From: Thiobacillus sp. UBA2597
GTDB taxonomy: Bacteria > Pseudomonadota > Gammaproteobacteria > Burkholderiales > Thiobacillaceae
Direction of reading: 5' to 3'
Length of the DNA stretch: 18,783 bases
NCBI GenBank assembly: GCA_002339725.1
Contig: DDKN01000013.1
Location: 5,768-24,550 of the forward strand
The notes beneath the pieces were generated by a model. It did not search any database. It was given only the letters and a program-made list of their open reading frames with translations, and had not been told where the DNA came from. Shown one piece after another: positions 6,104 through 13,509 of the stretch (positions are counted from its first letter, which is position 1; every line of letters begins with the position of its first letter). A program made the position numbers and the translations under genes.

Positions 6104-8356
6104 ATGGCTGACATGAAAACCGCTGCATACATCTGCAAGGGCTGCGAGCTGGGCAACCGCCTGGATGCCAAGGCCCTGATCCAGGTCGCCACCAAGGAAG
6201 GCAAGATGAATCTCGTGCGCGAGCACGACTTCCTCTGCTCAACCGAGGGCGTGGCGCTGATCAAGAACGACATCGACAACGAAGGCGTCACCCACATCGC
6301 GATCTGCGCCTGCTCGCGCCGGGCCAAGACCGAGGCCTTCAATTTCCCGACCGTTGCCGTCTCCCGCGCCAACCTGCGCGAAGGCGTGATCTGGGTGCGG
6401 CCCGATACCGACGAGGCGCGCGAGACCACCCAGGAAATGGCGGAGGATTACGTGCGCATGGCCTGCGCCGAGGTGAAGGCGATGACCGTGCCCTCGGGCA
6501 ACCCGAACACCGGCGGGGTCAAGACCCTGATGGTGGTTGGCGGCGGCATCTCCGGCATGACGGCGGCGCTGGAGGCCTCGCGCGCCGGCTACAAGGTGGT
6601 GCTGGTCGAGAAGAGCGGCGCGCTGGGCGGCTGGGCGGCCAAGCTGTACAAGCGCATCCCCACCCGCGAGCCGTTCAAGGCCCCGGAAGACAACGGCGTG
6701 GCCGATCTCATCGCCCAGATCGAGGCCGATGCCAATATCAAGGTCTATCTCAACGCCACCATCGCCAAAACCTCGGGCGCGCCCGGCCGGTTCAAGGTCG
6801 AGATCGTGGTCGAGAGCGGCCCTCAGGCGACCGAGGACATCGGCGCCATCGTCCAGGCTACCGGCTTCGAGCTGTACGACATGAACAAGCTGCCGCACCT
6901 GGGTGGTGGGCAGGCCAACGTGGTCGACCAGGCCGGCCTGGAGGCCCTGGCGCGCGCGGCCAACGGCGGCCCGATCAAACGTGCCGACGGCAAGGAAGTC
7001 AAATCGGTGGTGTTCGTGCAGTGCGCCGGCCAGCGCGATGCGACCGGCGAGCACCTGCAGTACTGTTCGGGCTATTGCTGCAATGCCAGCATCAAGCAGG
7101 CGATGTACTTCAAGGACAGCAACCCGGATATCGACACCCTGATCCTCTATACCGATCTGCGCACGCCCGGCAACGGCGAAGACTTCTATCGCAGCGCTCA
7201 GAACAAGGGGGTGATTTTCTCCAAGGGCGTGGTCTCCCAGGTGGTGCCGAACGGGAATGGCCTGACGGTCAAGTTCAAGGACCTGATCCTGGACGAGGAG
7301 ACCGAGACCGAGGCCGACCTGGTGGTGCTGGCGACCGGGGCGGTGCCGAATTCGGGTGTCAACATCGAGGCCGTCGCCGCTCCGGCAGCGGAAGAGTCCG
7401 AGGGTGAGGGCGAGGCGGCCAGCGCTGCCCTGCCGGTCGCCGAGGTGAAGACCATCTCCATCCTCAACCTCGATTATCGCCAGGGCCCGGATCTGCCCCA
7501 GTTCAAGCACGGCTTCACCGACAGCCACTTCATCTGCTTCCCCTACGAGACCCGCCGCACCGGCATCTATGCCGCCGGTCCCGTGCGCCGGCCGATGGAC
7601 ACCGCGCAGGCGATCGAGGATGCCACCGGCGCGGCGATGAAGGCGATCCAGGCCATGGAAAACGCCGGCCTGGGCCGGGCGGCGCATCCGCGCGCCGGCG
7701 ATCTGTCCTTCCCGACCGCGCGTCTGGAAGGCTGCACCCAGTGCAAGCGCTGCACCGTAGAATGCCCGTTCGGCGCCATCGACGAGGACGAGAAGCGCTA
7801 TCCGCTGTTCAACGAATCGCGCTGCCGGCGCTGCGGCACCTGCATGGGCGCCTGCCCGGTGCGCGTGATCTCGTTCGAGAACTATTCGGTCAATACCGTC
7901 GGTGCCCAGATCAAGGCGGTCGACATCCCGGACGAATTCTCGGAGAAGCCGCGCATCCTGATCCTGGCCTGCGAGAACGACGCCTATCCCGCCCTCGACA
8001 TGGCGGCCATGAACCGCTATGAGTACAGCGCCTTCGTGCGCGCGATTCCGGTGCGCTGCCTGGGTTCGGTCAACACCATCTGGATCACCGACGCCCTCAA
8101 CTCCGGCTATGACGGGGTCATGCTCATGGGCTGCAAGCACGGCGAGGAATACCAGTGCCACTTCGTCAAGGGCTCCGAGCTGGGGCGCTATCGCCTGTCC
8201 AAGGTGGGCGACACCCTGAAGAGCATGAACCTGGAGACCGAGCGGGTGCTGGACATGGAGGTGGCGATCACCGACATCGAAACCCTGCCCAAGCGGATCA
8301 ACGAGTACGCGGCGAAGATCATGGAAATCGGCTTCTCGCCGTTCAAGGGCTTCTGA
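6104..8356 (+). CDS. qmoB: QmoB: HdrA-like subunit with ferredoxin and MvhD-like domains
   Basis: This 750-residue protein has four parts. Residues 1-130 form an HdrA-type N-terminal domain with ICKGCELG (C11, C14), LCSTEG and CACSRR. Residues 140-430 form the FAD domain with VVGGGISGMTAALEAS and the HdrA pattern C307-X13-C321-X3-C325-C326. Two [4Fe-4S] motifs follow, C544-XX-C547-XX-C550-XXX-C554 and C574-XX-C577-XX-C580-XXX-C584. The C-terminal domain (about 615-750) with C623, C652, C677 (MGCKHGEEYQCH) and C685 resembles MvhD/FlpD, the [2Fe-2S] electron-delivery module of heterodisulfide reductase. An acidic Ala/Glu-rich stretch (about 424-447) interrupts the FAD part and looks like a linker. 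GGAGG inside the end of qmoA serves as its ribosome binding site, indicating coupled translation. hdrC follows after 14 bases. Confidence 0.92.
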   Translation: MADMKTAAYICKGCELGNRLDAKALIQVATKEGKMNLVREHDFLCSTEGVALIKNDIDNEGVTHIAICACSRRAKTEAFNFPTVAVSRANLREGVIWVRPDTDEARETTQEMAEDYVRMACAEVKAMTVPSGNPNTGGVKTLMVVGGGISGMTAALEASRAGYKVVLVEKSGALGGWAAKLYKRIPTREPFKAPEDNGVADLIAQIEADANIKVYLNATIAKTSGAPGRFKVEIVVESGPQATEDIGAIVQATGFELYDMNKLPHLGGGQANVVDQAGLEALARAANGGPIKRADGKEVKSVVFVQCAGQRDATGEHLQYCSGYCCNASIKQAMYFKDSNPDIDTLILYTDLRTPGNGEDFYRSAQNKGVIFSKGVVSQVVPNGNGLTVKFKDLILDEETETEADLVVLATGAVPNSGVNIEAVAAPAAEESEGEGEAASAALPVAEVKTISILNLDYRQGPDLPQFKHGFTDSHFICFPYETRRTGIYAAGPVRRPMDTAQAIEDATGAAMKAIQAMENAGLGRAAHPRAGDLSFPTARLEGCTQCKRCTVECPFGAIDEDEKRYPLFNESRCRRCGTCMGACPVRVISFENYSVNTVGAQIKAVDIPDEFSEKPRILILACENDAYPALDMAAMNRYEYSAFVRAIPVRCLGSVNTIWITDALNSGYDGVMLMGCKHGEEYQCHFVKGSELGRYRLSKVGDTLKSMNLETERVLDMEVAITDIETLPKRINEYAAKIMEIGFSPFKGF

Positions 8357-8370
8357 GGAGGAGGCGAGCG

Positions 8371-9006
8371 ATGAGCGACTTGAACCAACAAATGGCGGTT
8401 CGCTACAAGAACAACTTCCTCAAGGAGATCGAGGAACAGGCCGAAATGGGCAACTGGGTCAAGATGTGCATGCAATGCGGCGTCTGCTCCGGTTCCTGTC
8501 CGACCAACTTTCACCCCGGCTGGGAGCATCCGCCCCAGGAGATCTTCATGATGATCCGGGCCGGCAAGCGGGACGAGGTGCTCAATTCCCAGTCGATGTG
8601 GATGTGCACCTCCTGCTACAACTGCTATGTGCGCTGCCCGCGCAAGCTGCCGATCACCCACATCATGCACGGCATCGCCGAGTATGCCTATCGCCTGGGC
8701 CGGGCCCCCAAGATGCAGCCTACCCTGCACCTGTCGAAGGCCTTCTGGAACAACTGCACCAAGAACGGACGCGTGAACGAGGTCAAGCTGACCCAGTCGC
8801 TCTACTTCAAGGATGGTCTGATGGCCGGCATCAAGATGGGGCTTGCCATGAAGGACGTCGCGCTCGGCCTGGTCAAGGCCAAACGCCTGAACATCATGGA
8901 AGCCTTGGGTGGCGGCCATAAGTGCAAGGACGTCAACGGCATCCACAAGATGCTGGCCAAGGCGCGCGAACTGGAAGCCAAGCGCAAGGGTCGCCAGCCG
9001 GCTTAA
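8371..9006 (+). CDS. hdrC: HdrC-like [4Fe-4S] subunit
   Basis: This 211-residue soluble protein carries two complete [4Fe-4S] motifs, C33-XX-C36-XX-C39-XXX-C43 followed by Pro, and C79-XX-C82-XX-C85-XXX-C89 followed by Pro. This is the layout of HdrC, which relays electrons between the HdrA-type flavoprotein and HdrB. No membrane segment is visible, so it is not the fused HdrC/HdrE form (QmoC) that anchors classical Qmo in the membrane. The C-terminal part (residues 110-211) is helical and basic without further cysteine clusters. A strong GGAGGAGG lies at 8357-8364, seven bases before the ATG. It sits between qmoB and hdrB with very short gaps, so the four genes are almost certainly one transcript. 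The same HdrC-plus-HdrB replacement of QmoC is known from some sulfate reducers and sulfur oxidisers. Confidence 0.92.
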   Translation: MSDLNQQMAVRYKNNFLKEIEEQAEMGNWVKMCMQCGVCSGSCPTNFHPGWEHPPQEIFMMIRAGKRDEVLNSQSMWMCTSCYNCYVRCPRKLPITHIMHGIAEYAYRLGRAPKMQPTLHLSKAFWNNCTKNGRVNEVKLTQSLYFKDGLMAGIKMGLAMKDVALGLVKAKRLNIMEALGGGHKCKDVNGIHKMLAKARELEAKRKGRQPA

Positions 9007-9019
9007 GGAGATCAGACAG

Positions 9020-9916
9020 ATGGCACGCAAGGAATACGCTTTCTACCCGGGCTGCTCCTCCCAGAAGGGCGCCTCGGCCTCCAATTACCTGACCTCGGTC
9101 GAGTCGATGTGCAAGACCCTGGACATCAAGATCACCGAGATTCCCGACTGGAATTGTTGCGGCGCTTCGATCAGCTACGCCGAGGCGGGCGAACTGCCGC
9201 GCCACGTGATGAACGCGCGCAACTTTGCCCTGGCCGAGCAACATCTGCCGGGTCAGGAGATCGTCGCCACCTGCGCCGCCTGCTGGCTGGGCGCGCGCGA
9301 GTCGAAAGAGCGGCTGGAGCACAACTCGGTACTGATGGCCGACACCCAGGAGGCGTTGAAGGAGGCCGGCCTCAGCATCAAGGCCATTCCCGAGATCAAG
9401 CACATGGTCGAGGTGCTGATCGAGGATCTGGGCTACGAGGAACTGGCCAAGCCGGTGAAGAAGCCGCTGGCGGACATGAAGTTCGCCGGCTATGTCGGCT
9501 GCCAGACCAACCGGCCGTTCGGCATCCACGGCGAATCGTTCGAAAATCCCGTCTACCTGGACAAGCTGATCGAGACCGTCGGCGGCGAGGCGGTGCCCTA
9601 CGACCAGAAAGTCACCTGCTGCGGTGGCGCCCTGGCCTTCTCCGAGCCCGACAAGGCCCAGGCCCAGATCAAGGACATCATCGAGTCGGCCTATGACAAC
9701 GGCGCCGAGATGATCGTCACCCCCTGCCCCTTGTGTCAGGCCAACGTCGAGGTCTACCAGGGTCAGATCAACAAGAAGTACGGCACCAAGTTCAACATGC
9801 CGGTGCTCTACTACAGCCAGCTGATGACCATCGCCTACGGCGGGACGGCCAAGGAGGCCGGCCTCGACGGCAACGTCATTCGCGCCCGCAAGCTGGAGGA
9901 GTTCGCCAGCAAATAA
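9020..9916 (+). CDS. hdrB: HdrB-like subunit with two CCG domains
   Basis: This 298-residue protein has two complete CCG (DUF224) cysteine motifs: C12-X33-C46-C47-X37-C85-XX-C88, and C161-X38-C200-C201-X34-C236-XX-C239. In methanogen HdrB these ligate two noncubane [4Fe-4S] clusters that cleave a heterodisulfide. Both sites being intact suggests thiol/disulfide chemistry or at least the same clusters here, but the bacterial substrate is unknown. The N-terminus KEYAFYPGCSSQKGASASNY is typical of HdrB. AAGGAG overlaps the hdrC stop and sets the start at 9020. It is the last gene of the operon and is followed 22 bases later by a strong intrinsic terminator. No HdrE or other membrane partner follows. 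Confidence 0.93.
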   Translation: MARKEYAFYPGCSSQKGASASNYLTSVESMCKTLDIKITEIPDWNCCGASISYAEAGELPRHVMNARNFALAEQHLPGQEIVATCAACWLGARESKERLEHNSVLMADTQEALKEAGLSIKAIPEIKHMVEVLIEDLGYEELAKPVKKPLADMKFAGYVGCQTNRPFGIHGESFENPVYLDKLIETVGGEAVPYDQKVTCCGGALAFSEPDKAQAQIKDIIESAYDNGAEMIVTPCPLCQANVEVYQGQINKKYGTKFNMPVLYYSQLMTIAYGGTAKEAGLDGNVIRARKLEEFASK

Positions 9917-9938
9917 GCCGACCGGCTGTGGCATACTG

Positions 9939-10003
9939 ACAGGGGCGCCAAGCCCCTGTTTTCATTTGGGCCCCTGCTTTGTTGGGCGCCCCTGTCTGTT
10001 TTT
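9939..10003 (+). terminator. Intrinsic terminator after hdrB with two alternative pairings
   Basis: ACAGGGGC (9939-9946) pairs with GCCCCTGT (9952-9959) over a 5-base loop and is followed by TTTC, a good intrinsic terminator. The same left arm, extended to ACAGGGGCGCC (9939-9949), is also perfectly complementary over 11 bases to GGCGCCCCTGT (9985-9995), followed by CTGTTTTT. A third copy of GCCCCTG is at 9970-9976. The two hairpins exclude each other. Confidence 0.85.
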
Positions 10004-10028
10004 ATCGTGATGGAGTTCGCGAGTTAGT

Positions 10029-10337
10029 ATGAAACGACCCAAGACCGTCGATGAATATGTCGACCTGGTACACCAGGCGGTATATGAGGTGGACGAGTTT
10101 CGCACCAGCATGGATTACGAGCCGGAAAACGCCGAGATGTACGGCCCTTTCATTGAACAGCTCGATGCCATGGTGCGCAAGGTATACGACGACATGGTGA
10201 ACGGTACCTACCAGTGGGGCATGGGTGAAGACCTGCCTTACATGCCGCTGGTGGCGAAATTCGGCCGTTTCATCCCGTTCCAGCGCCTGCTGGTGCTGAT
10301 CAACGACACCCACAAGAACGGGCTCGACATTGCTTAA
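10029..10337 (+). CDS. Conserved hypothetical protein, 102 residues
   Basis: I do not recognise the family. The protein is acidic, has no cysteine, no signal peptide and no membrane segment. It begins MKRPKTVDEYVDLVHQAVYE, contains MYGPFIEQLDAMVRKVYDDM and ends LLVLINDTHKNGLDIA. Predicted content is mostly helical with a Tyr/Pro-rich middle (YQWGMGEDLPYMPL). Codon use matches the surrounding genes and the next gene overlaps its stop by eight bases, which supports it being real. The ATG at 10029 has only a weak GAG upstream. It lies just after the hdrB terminator and before the PP0621-pilS-pilR run, so it may be the first gene of that transcript. No promoter is obvious. Confidence 0.75.
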   Translation: MKRPKTVDEYVDLVHQAVYEVDEFRTSMDYEPENAEMYGPFIEQLDAMVRKVYDDMVNGTYQWGMGEDLPYMPLVAKFGRFIPFQRLLVLINDTHKNGLDIA

Positions 10338-10551
10338 GCTGCTGATCTGGCTCGCCATCGCCCTGCTTGCCGTGTTTTGGTTCCGGGCTTCGCGCCGCAA
10401 ACAGGTTGCCCCGCCGCGGGAGGACAGGGCTGGCGTGGAGGACATGGTGCGCTGCCAGGTCTGCGGCGTGAATCTGCCGCGCTCCGAGGCCATCCTGAGT
10501 CGGGGCCGCTTCTATTGCAGCCCGGAGCATCAACAGCAGGACCACGGCTGA
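10330..10551 (+). CDS. PP0621-type small membrane-anchored zinc-ribbon protein
   Basis: This 73-residue protein has one N-terminal membrane segment (residues 3-18, LLIWLAIALLAVFWF), a basic stretch, then a metal-binding motif C42-XX-C45...C63-XXX-H67 (MVRCQVCGVNLP...FYCSPEH). This is the pattern of the PP0621 family, whose function is unknown; it typically lies upstream of pilS in pseudomonads and betaproteobacteria. The start is taken as TTG at 10330, which overlaps the upstream stop by eight bases and points to translational coupling; no other start fits ahead of the membrane segment. pilS begins three bases after its stop. The context suggests a role linked to the PilS/PilR system, but that is inference. 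Confidence 0.82.
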   Translation: MLKLLIWLAIALLAVFWFRASRRKQVAPPREDRAGVEDMVRCQVCGVNLPRSEAILSRGRFYCSPEHQQQDHG

Positions 10552-10554
10552 TTC

Positions 10555-12123
10555 GTGACGGCGGCAGCGACGTTTCCGGAAAGCTTCTGGCGCTCACTGC
10601 GCCATCTCAACCAGTATCGCCTGTTCCTTGCCTTCAGCCTGACCCTGGGGGTCTGGGCCTTTCCCCAGTATGCGCCGATCGCGGCCGATGACATTCAGCT
10701 CTTTCTGGTCAGCGGGGTGCTCTACGGCACGGCGGCGATCCTGCTCTCGGGCATGGAGCGCCTGCGCCAGACCGTCTTCCAGCGCCAGCTTTATGCCCAG
10801 GTCGGGGTCGACATTCTGGGCATCAGCTGGCTCATGCATCTGAGCGGCGGCAGCGCGGGCGGCCTGGGACTGCTCCTGATCCTGCCGCTGGCGGCCGCGG
10901 GCATGCTGCCGTCGTTGCGCAGCGTGCTGGCGGTGGCCGCGCTGGCCACCCTGATCCTGTTGCTGGAACAGGCCTGGCGCACGCTGGGCACAAATCTGGC
11001 CTTGGACGGTTTCATCCGTGCCGGTCTGCTGTCCATGGGCCTGTTCGTCACGGCCCTGCTCTCCCATGCCCTGGCCAAGGGCGCCCGCAGCGCAGCCGAA
11101 CTGGCAGGGGAAAAAGGCCGCCTGGCCGAGCAGCTGGCCCGAATCAATGCCCGGGTCATTCAGGAATTGCCGTTCGGCGTGCTGGTGGTCGATCCGGCAG
11201 GCCGGGTGCTGTTGGCCAACAGCCAGGCCGAGGAGCAATTGCGCGGCCAGTTTCACACCGATTGCACGCTCGAGCGCTGCTCGCCGCAACTGGCCGAGCT
11301 CTGGGCCGGCTGGCAGCGCGAGGGCAAGGCTCAGGCGCACCCCTTCCAGGTCGAGCGGGACGGCGGGCGTTTGCGCGCCCGATTCATCGAACTTGAGCCG
11401 CAGCGCGAGGCCGGAGCCATCGTGGTGATCGAGGACGTGACCGAGATCGAGGCCGAGGCCCAGCGCATGAAGCTGGCCGCACTGGGGCGGCTCACTGCCA
11501 ATCTGGCGCACGAGATCCGCAATCCCCTGTCGGCGGTCAACCATGCCGCCCAGCTGCTGAAGGAAGAGGCCGATGCCGAGGTGCGGGCCCGTCTGTGCCG
11601 GATCATCGAGGACAACGCCAGCCGCCTCAACTGGCTGGTCGATGACGTGCTCAGCCTGAACCGGCGCGACCGGCAGAATCGGGAAAAATTGCAGGCGGCG
11701 GAGGTCATTCCGGCCTTCGTCGAGGAGTTCCGGCGCAACGAATCGGTGCCGCCCGGGGTGATTCAACTGGAGATCGAACCCGCTGCCGATTTCTGTTTCG
11801 ACCGCTTGCATCTGCAGCAGATTCTGTGGAATCTTTGCCGTAACGCCTGGCGCTATTGCCGCAAGCAGGCCGGCAGCATCCGCATCAGCGTGCGTCATTA
11901 TGCGGCAGGGACGGACCTTGATGTTTTCAACGATGGCCCGCCGGTGGAGGCCAAGCTGCAAGTGCATTTGTTCGAGCCCTTCTATACCACCGATCAGAAG
12001 GGCAGTGGCCTGGGCCTGTATATCTCACGCGAGCTGGCCGAGGCCAACCAGGCGCAGTTGCGCTACGTCGAGCGGCCGGACGGTGCGCTGTTCCGTTTGA
12101 GCTGCGCCAGGTTCCCGTGTTGA
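10555..12123 (+). CDS. pilS: PilS-type sensor histidine kinase
   Basis: This 522-residue inner-membrane sensor kinase has about six hydrophobic segments in residues 20-175, then a coiled-coil linker, a PAS-like domain (about 200-295, LPFGVLVVDPAGRVLLANSQ) and the kinase core. The H-box LAHEIRNPLSAVNHAAQLL places the phosphorylated histidine at 319. The N-box is QQILWNLCRNAW (N426, N430), followed by NDGPP, FEPFYTTD and GSGLGLYIS of the ATP-binding lid. In Pseudomonas, PilS controls PilR and so pilin gene expression. The start is GTG at 10555, three bases after the PP0621-type gene. The adenine-contact motif is NDG rather than the usual DNG order, a small deviation often seen in this family. 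pilR follows after ten bases. Confidence 0.92.
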   Translation: MTAAATFPESFWRSLRHLNQYRLFLAFSLTLGVWAFPQYAPIAADDIQLFLVSGVLYGTAAILLSGMERLRQTVFQRQLYAQVGVDILGISWLMHLSGGSAGGLGLLLILPLAAAGMLPSLRSVLAVAALATLILLLEQAWRTLGTNLALDGFIRAGLLSMGLFVTALLSHALAKGARSAAELAGEKGRLAEQLARINARVIQELPFGVLVVDPAGRVLLANSQAEEQLRGQFHTDCTLERCSPQLAELWAGWQREGKAQAHPFQVERDGGRLRARFIELEPQREAGAIVVIEDVTEIEAEAQRMKLAALGRLTANLAHEIRNPLSAVNHAAQLLKEEADAEVRARLCRIIEDNASRLNWLVDDVLSLNRRDRQNREKLQAAEVIPAFVEEFRRNESVPPGVIQLEIEPAADFCFDRLHLQQILWNLCRNAWRYCRKQAGSIRISVRHYAAGTDLDVFNDGPPVEAKLQVHLFEPFYTTDQKGSGLGLYISRELAEANQAQLRYVERPDGALFRLSCARFPC

Positions 12124-12133
12124 GAAGGCAAGC

Positions 12134-13453
12134 ATGGCTATTCCCGCAGTCCTGATCGTCGACGATGAGCCGGATCTGCTCGATCTGATCGAGCTGACCC
12201 TGGCGCGCATGGGCCTCGACGTCGTGCGCGCGGGCAGCGTGGCCGAGGCCAGGGCTTGCCTGCAGGCGCGGCATTTTGATCTGTGTCTGACCGACATGCG
12301 GCTGCCCGATGGCGACGGCCTGGGAATCGTTCGCGAGGTGGTCGAGACCAGCCCGGCCACGCCGGTCGCCGTCATCACGGCCCATGGTTCGGCCGACAAC
12401 GCGGTGGCGGCGCTCAAGGCGGGCGCCTTCGATTATGTGGCCAAGCCGGTGAGCCTGGAACAGTTGCGCGCCCTGGTGCGCACGGCCTTGAAGACCCCCG
12501 AGAGCGAACAGTCGGCGGGTGAGGCGCCGGGTCTGGTCGGCACCTCACCCGCCATGCAGCAGGTGCGCGCCTTGATCGAGAAGGTGGCGCGCAGCCAGGC
12601 GCCGGTCTTTATCCAGGGCGAGACCGGTACCGGCAAGGAGGTGGCGGCCCGTTTGATCCACGCCAAGAGCCATCGCGCCGGCAAGGCCTTCGTCGCCGTC
12701 AACTGTGGCGCCATCCCCGAGGCGCTGATGGAGAGCGAGTTCTTCGGTTATCGCAAGGGCGCCTTCACCGGAGCGGAGGCCGACCGCGCCGGTTTTTTCC
12801 AGGTCGCCGATGGCGGCACCCTGTTCCTCGACGAGGTGGCCGATCTGCCGATGCCGATGCAGGTCAAGCTGTTGCGGGCGATCCAGGAAAAGCGGGTGCG
12901 CCGGGTCGGCGACACCCAGGAGGAGCCGGTCGATGTGCGCCTGATCAGCGCCTCACACCAGGATCTGGCACGCGCGGTCGAGGCCGGCCGGTTCCGGCAC
13001 GACCTGTATTACCGGCTCAACGTGATCGAACTGAAGATGCCCCCTTTGCGCGAGCGGCGCGAGGACATCCCGGCGCTGGTCGAGCACATCCTGACGCGCT
13101 ATCAGTTGGGCCAGGGCCGCAGCCGGTTGAGCGAGGCGGCCATGCTGGCCTTGCAGGGCTATGCCTATCCGGGCAACGTGCGCGAGTTGGAGAACATCCT
13201 GGAACGGGCCTTCGCCCTGAACGAAGGCGAGATCGGGGCGGCCGAGCTCAACCTGGCGCCGGAACCGGCGAGCGGCAGCGACAGCGCCGTGCGCGCCGAT
13301 CAGTCACTGCAGGACTACCTGGATGCGGTGGAGCGCCAGGCGCTGCTTGCCGCGCTCGAGAAATGCGGCGGCAACAAGACGGCCGCCGCCAAGCAGCTGG
13401 GCGTGACCTTCCGTTCCCTGCGCTACCGGCTGGAGCGCCTCGGCATCCATTGA
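12134..13453 (+). CDS. pilR: PilR-type sigma-54 response regulator
   Basis: This 439-residue regulator has an N-terminal receiver domain with the acidic pair D10-D11 and phospho-acceptor D54 (CLTDMRLPDGDG), and K104 in YVAKPV. The central AAA+ domain shows Walker A GETGTGKE (162-169), the sigma-54 contact loop GAFTGA (209-214), Walker B GGTLFLDEV (227-235) and arginine-finger region RFRHDLYYRLNV. The C-terminus is a Fis-type helix-turn-helix (NKTAAAKQLGVTFRSLRYRL). All parts are complete, so it should activate sigma-54 promoters when phosphorylated by PilS. GAAGG a few bases ahead supports the ATG. Type IV pilin genes, its usual targets, are not in the window, and no sigma-54 promoter consensus was noticed here. 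Confidence 0.94.
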   Translation: MAIPAVLIVDDEPDLLDLIELTLARMGLDVVRAGSVAEARACLQARHFDLCLTDMRLPDGDGLGIVREVVETSPATPVAVITAHGSADNAVAALKAGAFDYVAKPVSLEQLRALVRTALKTPESEQSAGEAPGLVGTSPAMQQVRALIEKVARSQAPVFIQGETGTGKEVAARLIHAKSHRAGKAFVAVNCGAIPEALMESEFFGYRKGAFTGAEADRAGFFQVADGGTLFLDEVADLPMPMQVKLLRAIQEKRVRRVGDTQEEPVDVRLISASHQDLARAVEAGRFRHDLYYRLNVIELKMPPLRERREDIPALVEHILTRYQLGQGRSRLSEAAMLALQGYAYPGNVRELENILERAFALNEGEIGAAELNLAPEPASGSDSAVRADQSLQDYLDAVERQALLAALEKCGGNKTAAAKQLGVTFRSLRYRLERLGIH

Positions 13454-13454
13454 G

Positions 13455-13509
13455 ACGGCTTGGGGGAGGCCGGCGCCTGCCGGGAACCCCCAAGGCACGC
13501 CTCAGCCGT
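13455..13509. terminator. Nested inverted repeat between convergent pilR and the chemoreceptor gene
   Basis: CTTGGGGG (13459-13466) pairs with CCCCCAAG (13487-13494); inside it CCGGC (13470-13474) pairs with GCCGG (13479-13483). An outer arm ACGGCT (13455-13460) can alternatively pair with AGCCGT (13504-13509). No T-tract follows. Its place between two converging genes suggests a bidirectional terminator or RNA 3'-end stabiliser. Confidence 0.5.

Noticed and set aside
4823..6226. 467-codon minus-strand open frame opposite qmoA
   Set aside because: Shadow of qmoA; composition is skewed and no domain is recognisable.
6239..8161. 640-codon open frame on the minus strand opposite qmoB
   Set aside because: It is the antisense shadow of a clear, motif-complete gene in GC-rich DNA. 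The translation shows low-complexity His/Gly/Ala-rich sequence with no family motif.
4817..9916. Assignment as the sHdr (sulfur-oxidising Hdr-like) cluster
   Set aside because: No lipoate-binding protein, TusA, DsrE or second hdrB/hdrC is present, and two HdrA-type proteins with an MvhD tail match the Qmo layout instead.
10594..11967. 457-codon minus-strand open frame opposite pilS
   Set aside because: Antisense of a complete kinase gene; no plausible domain or ribosome binding site.
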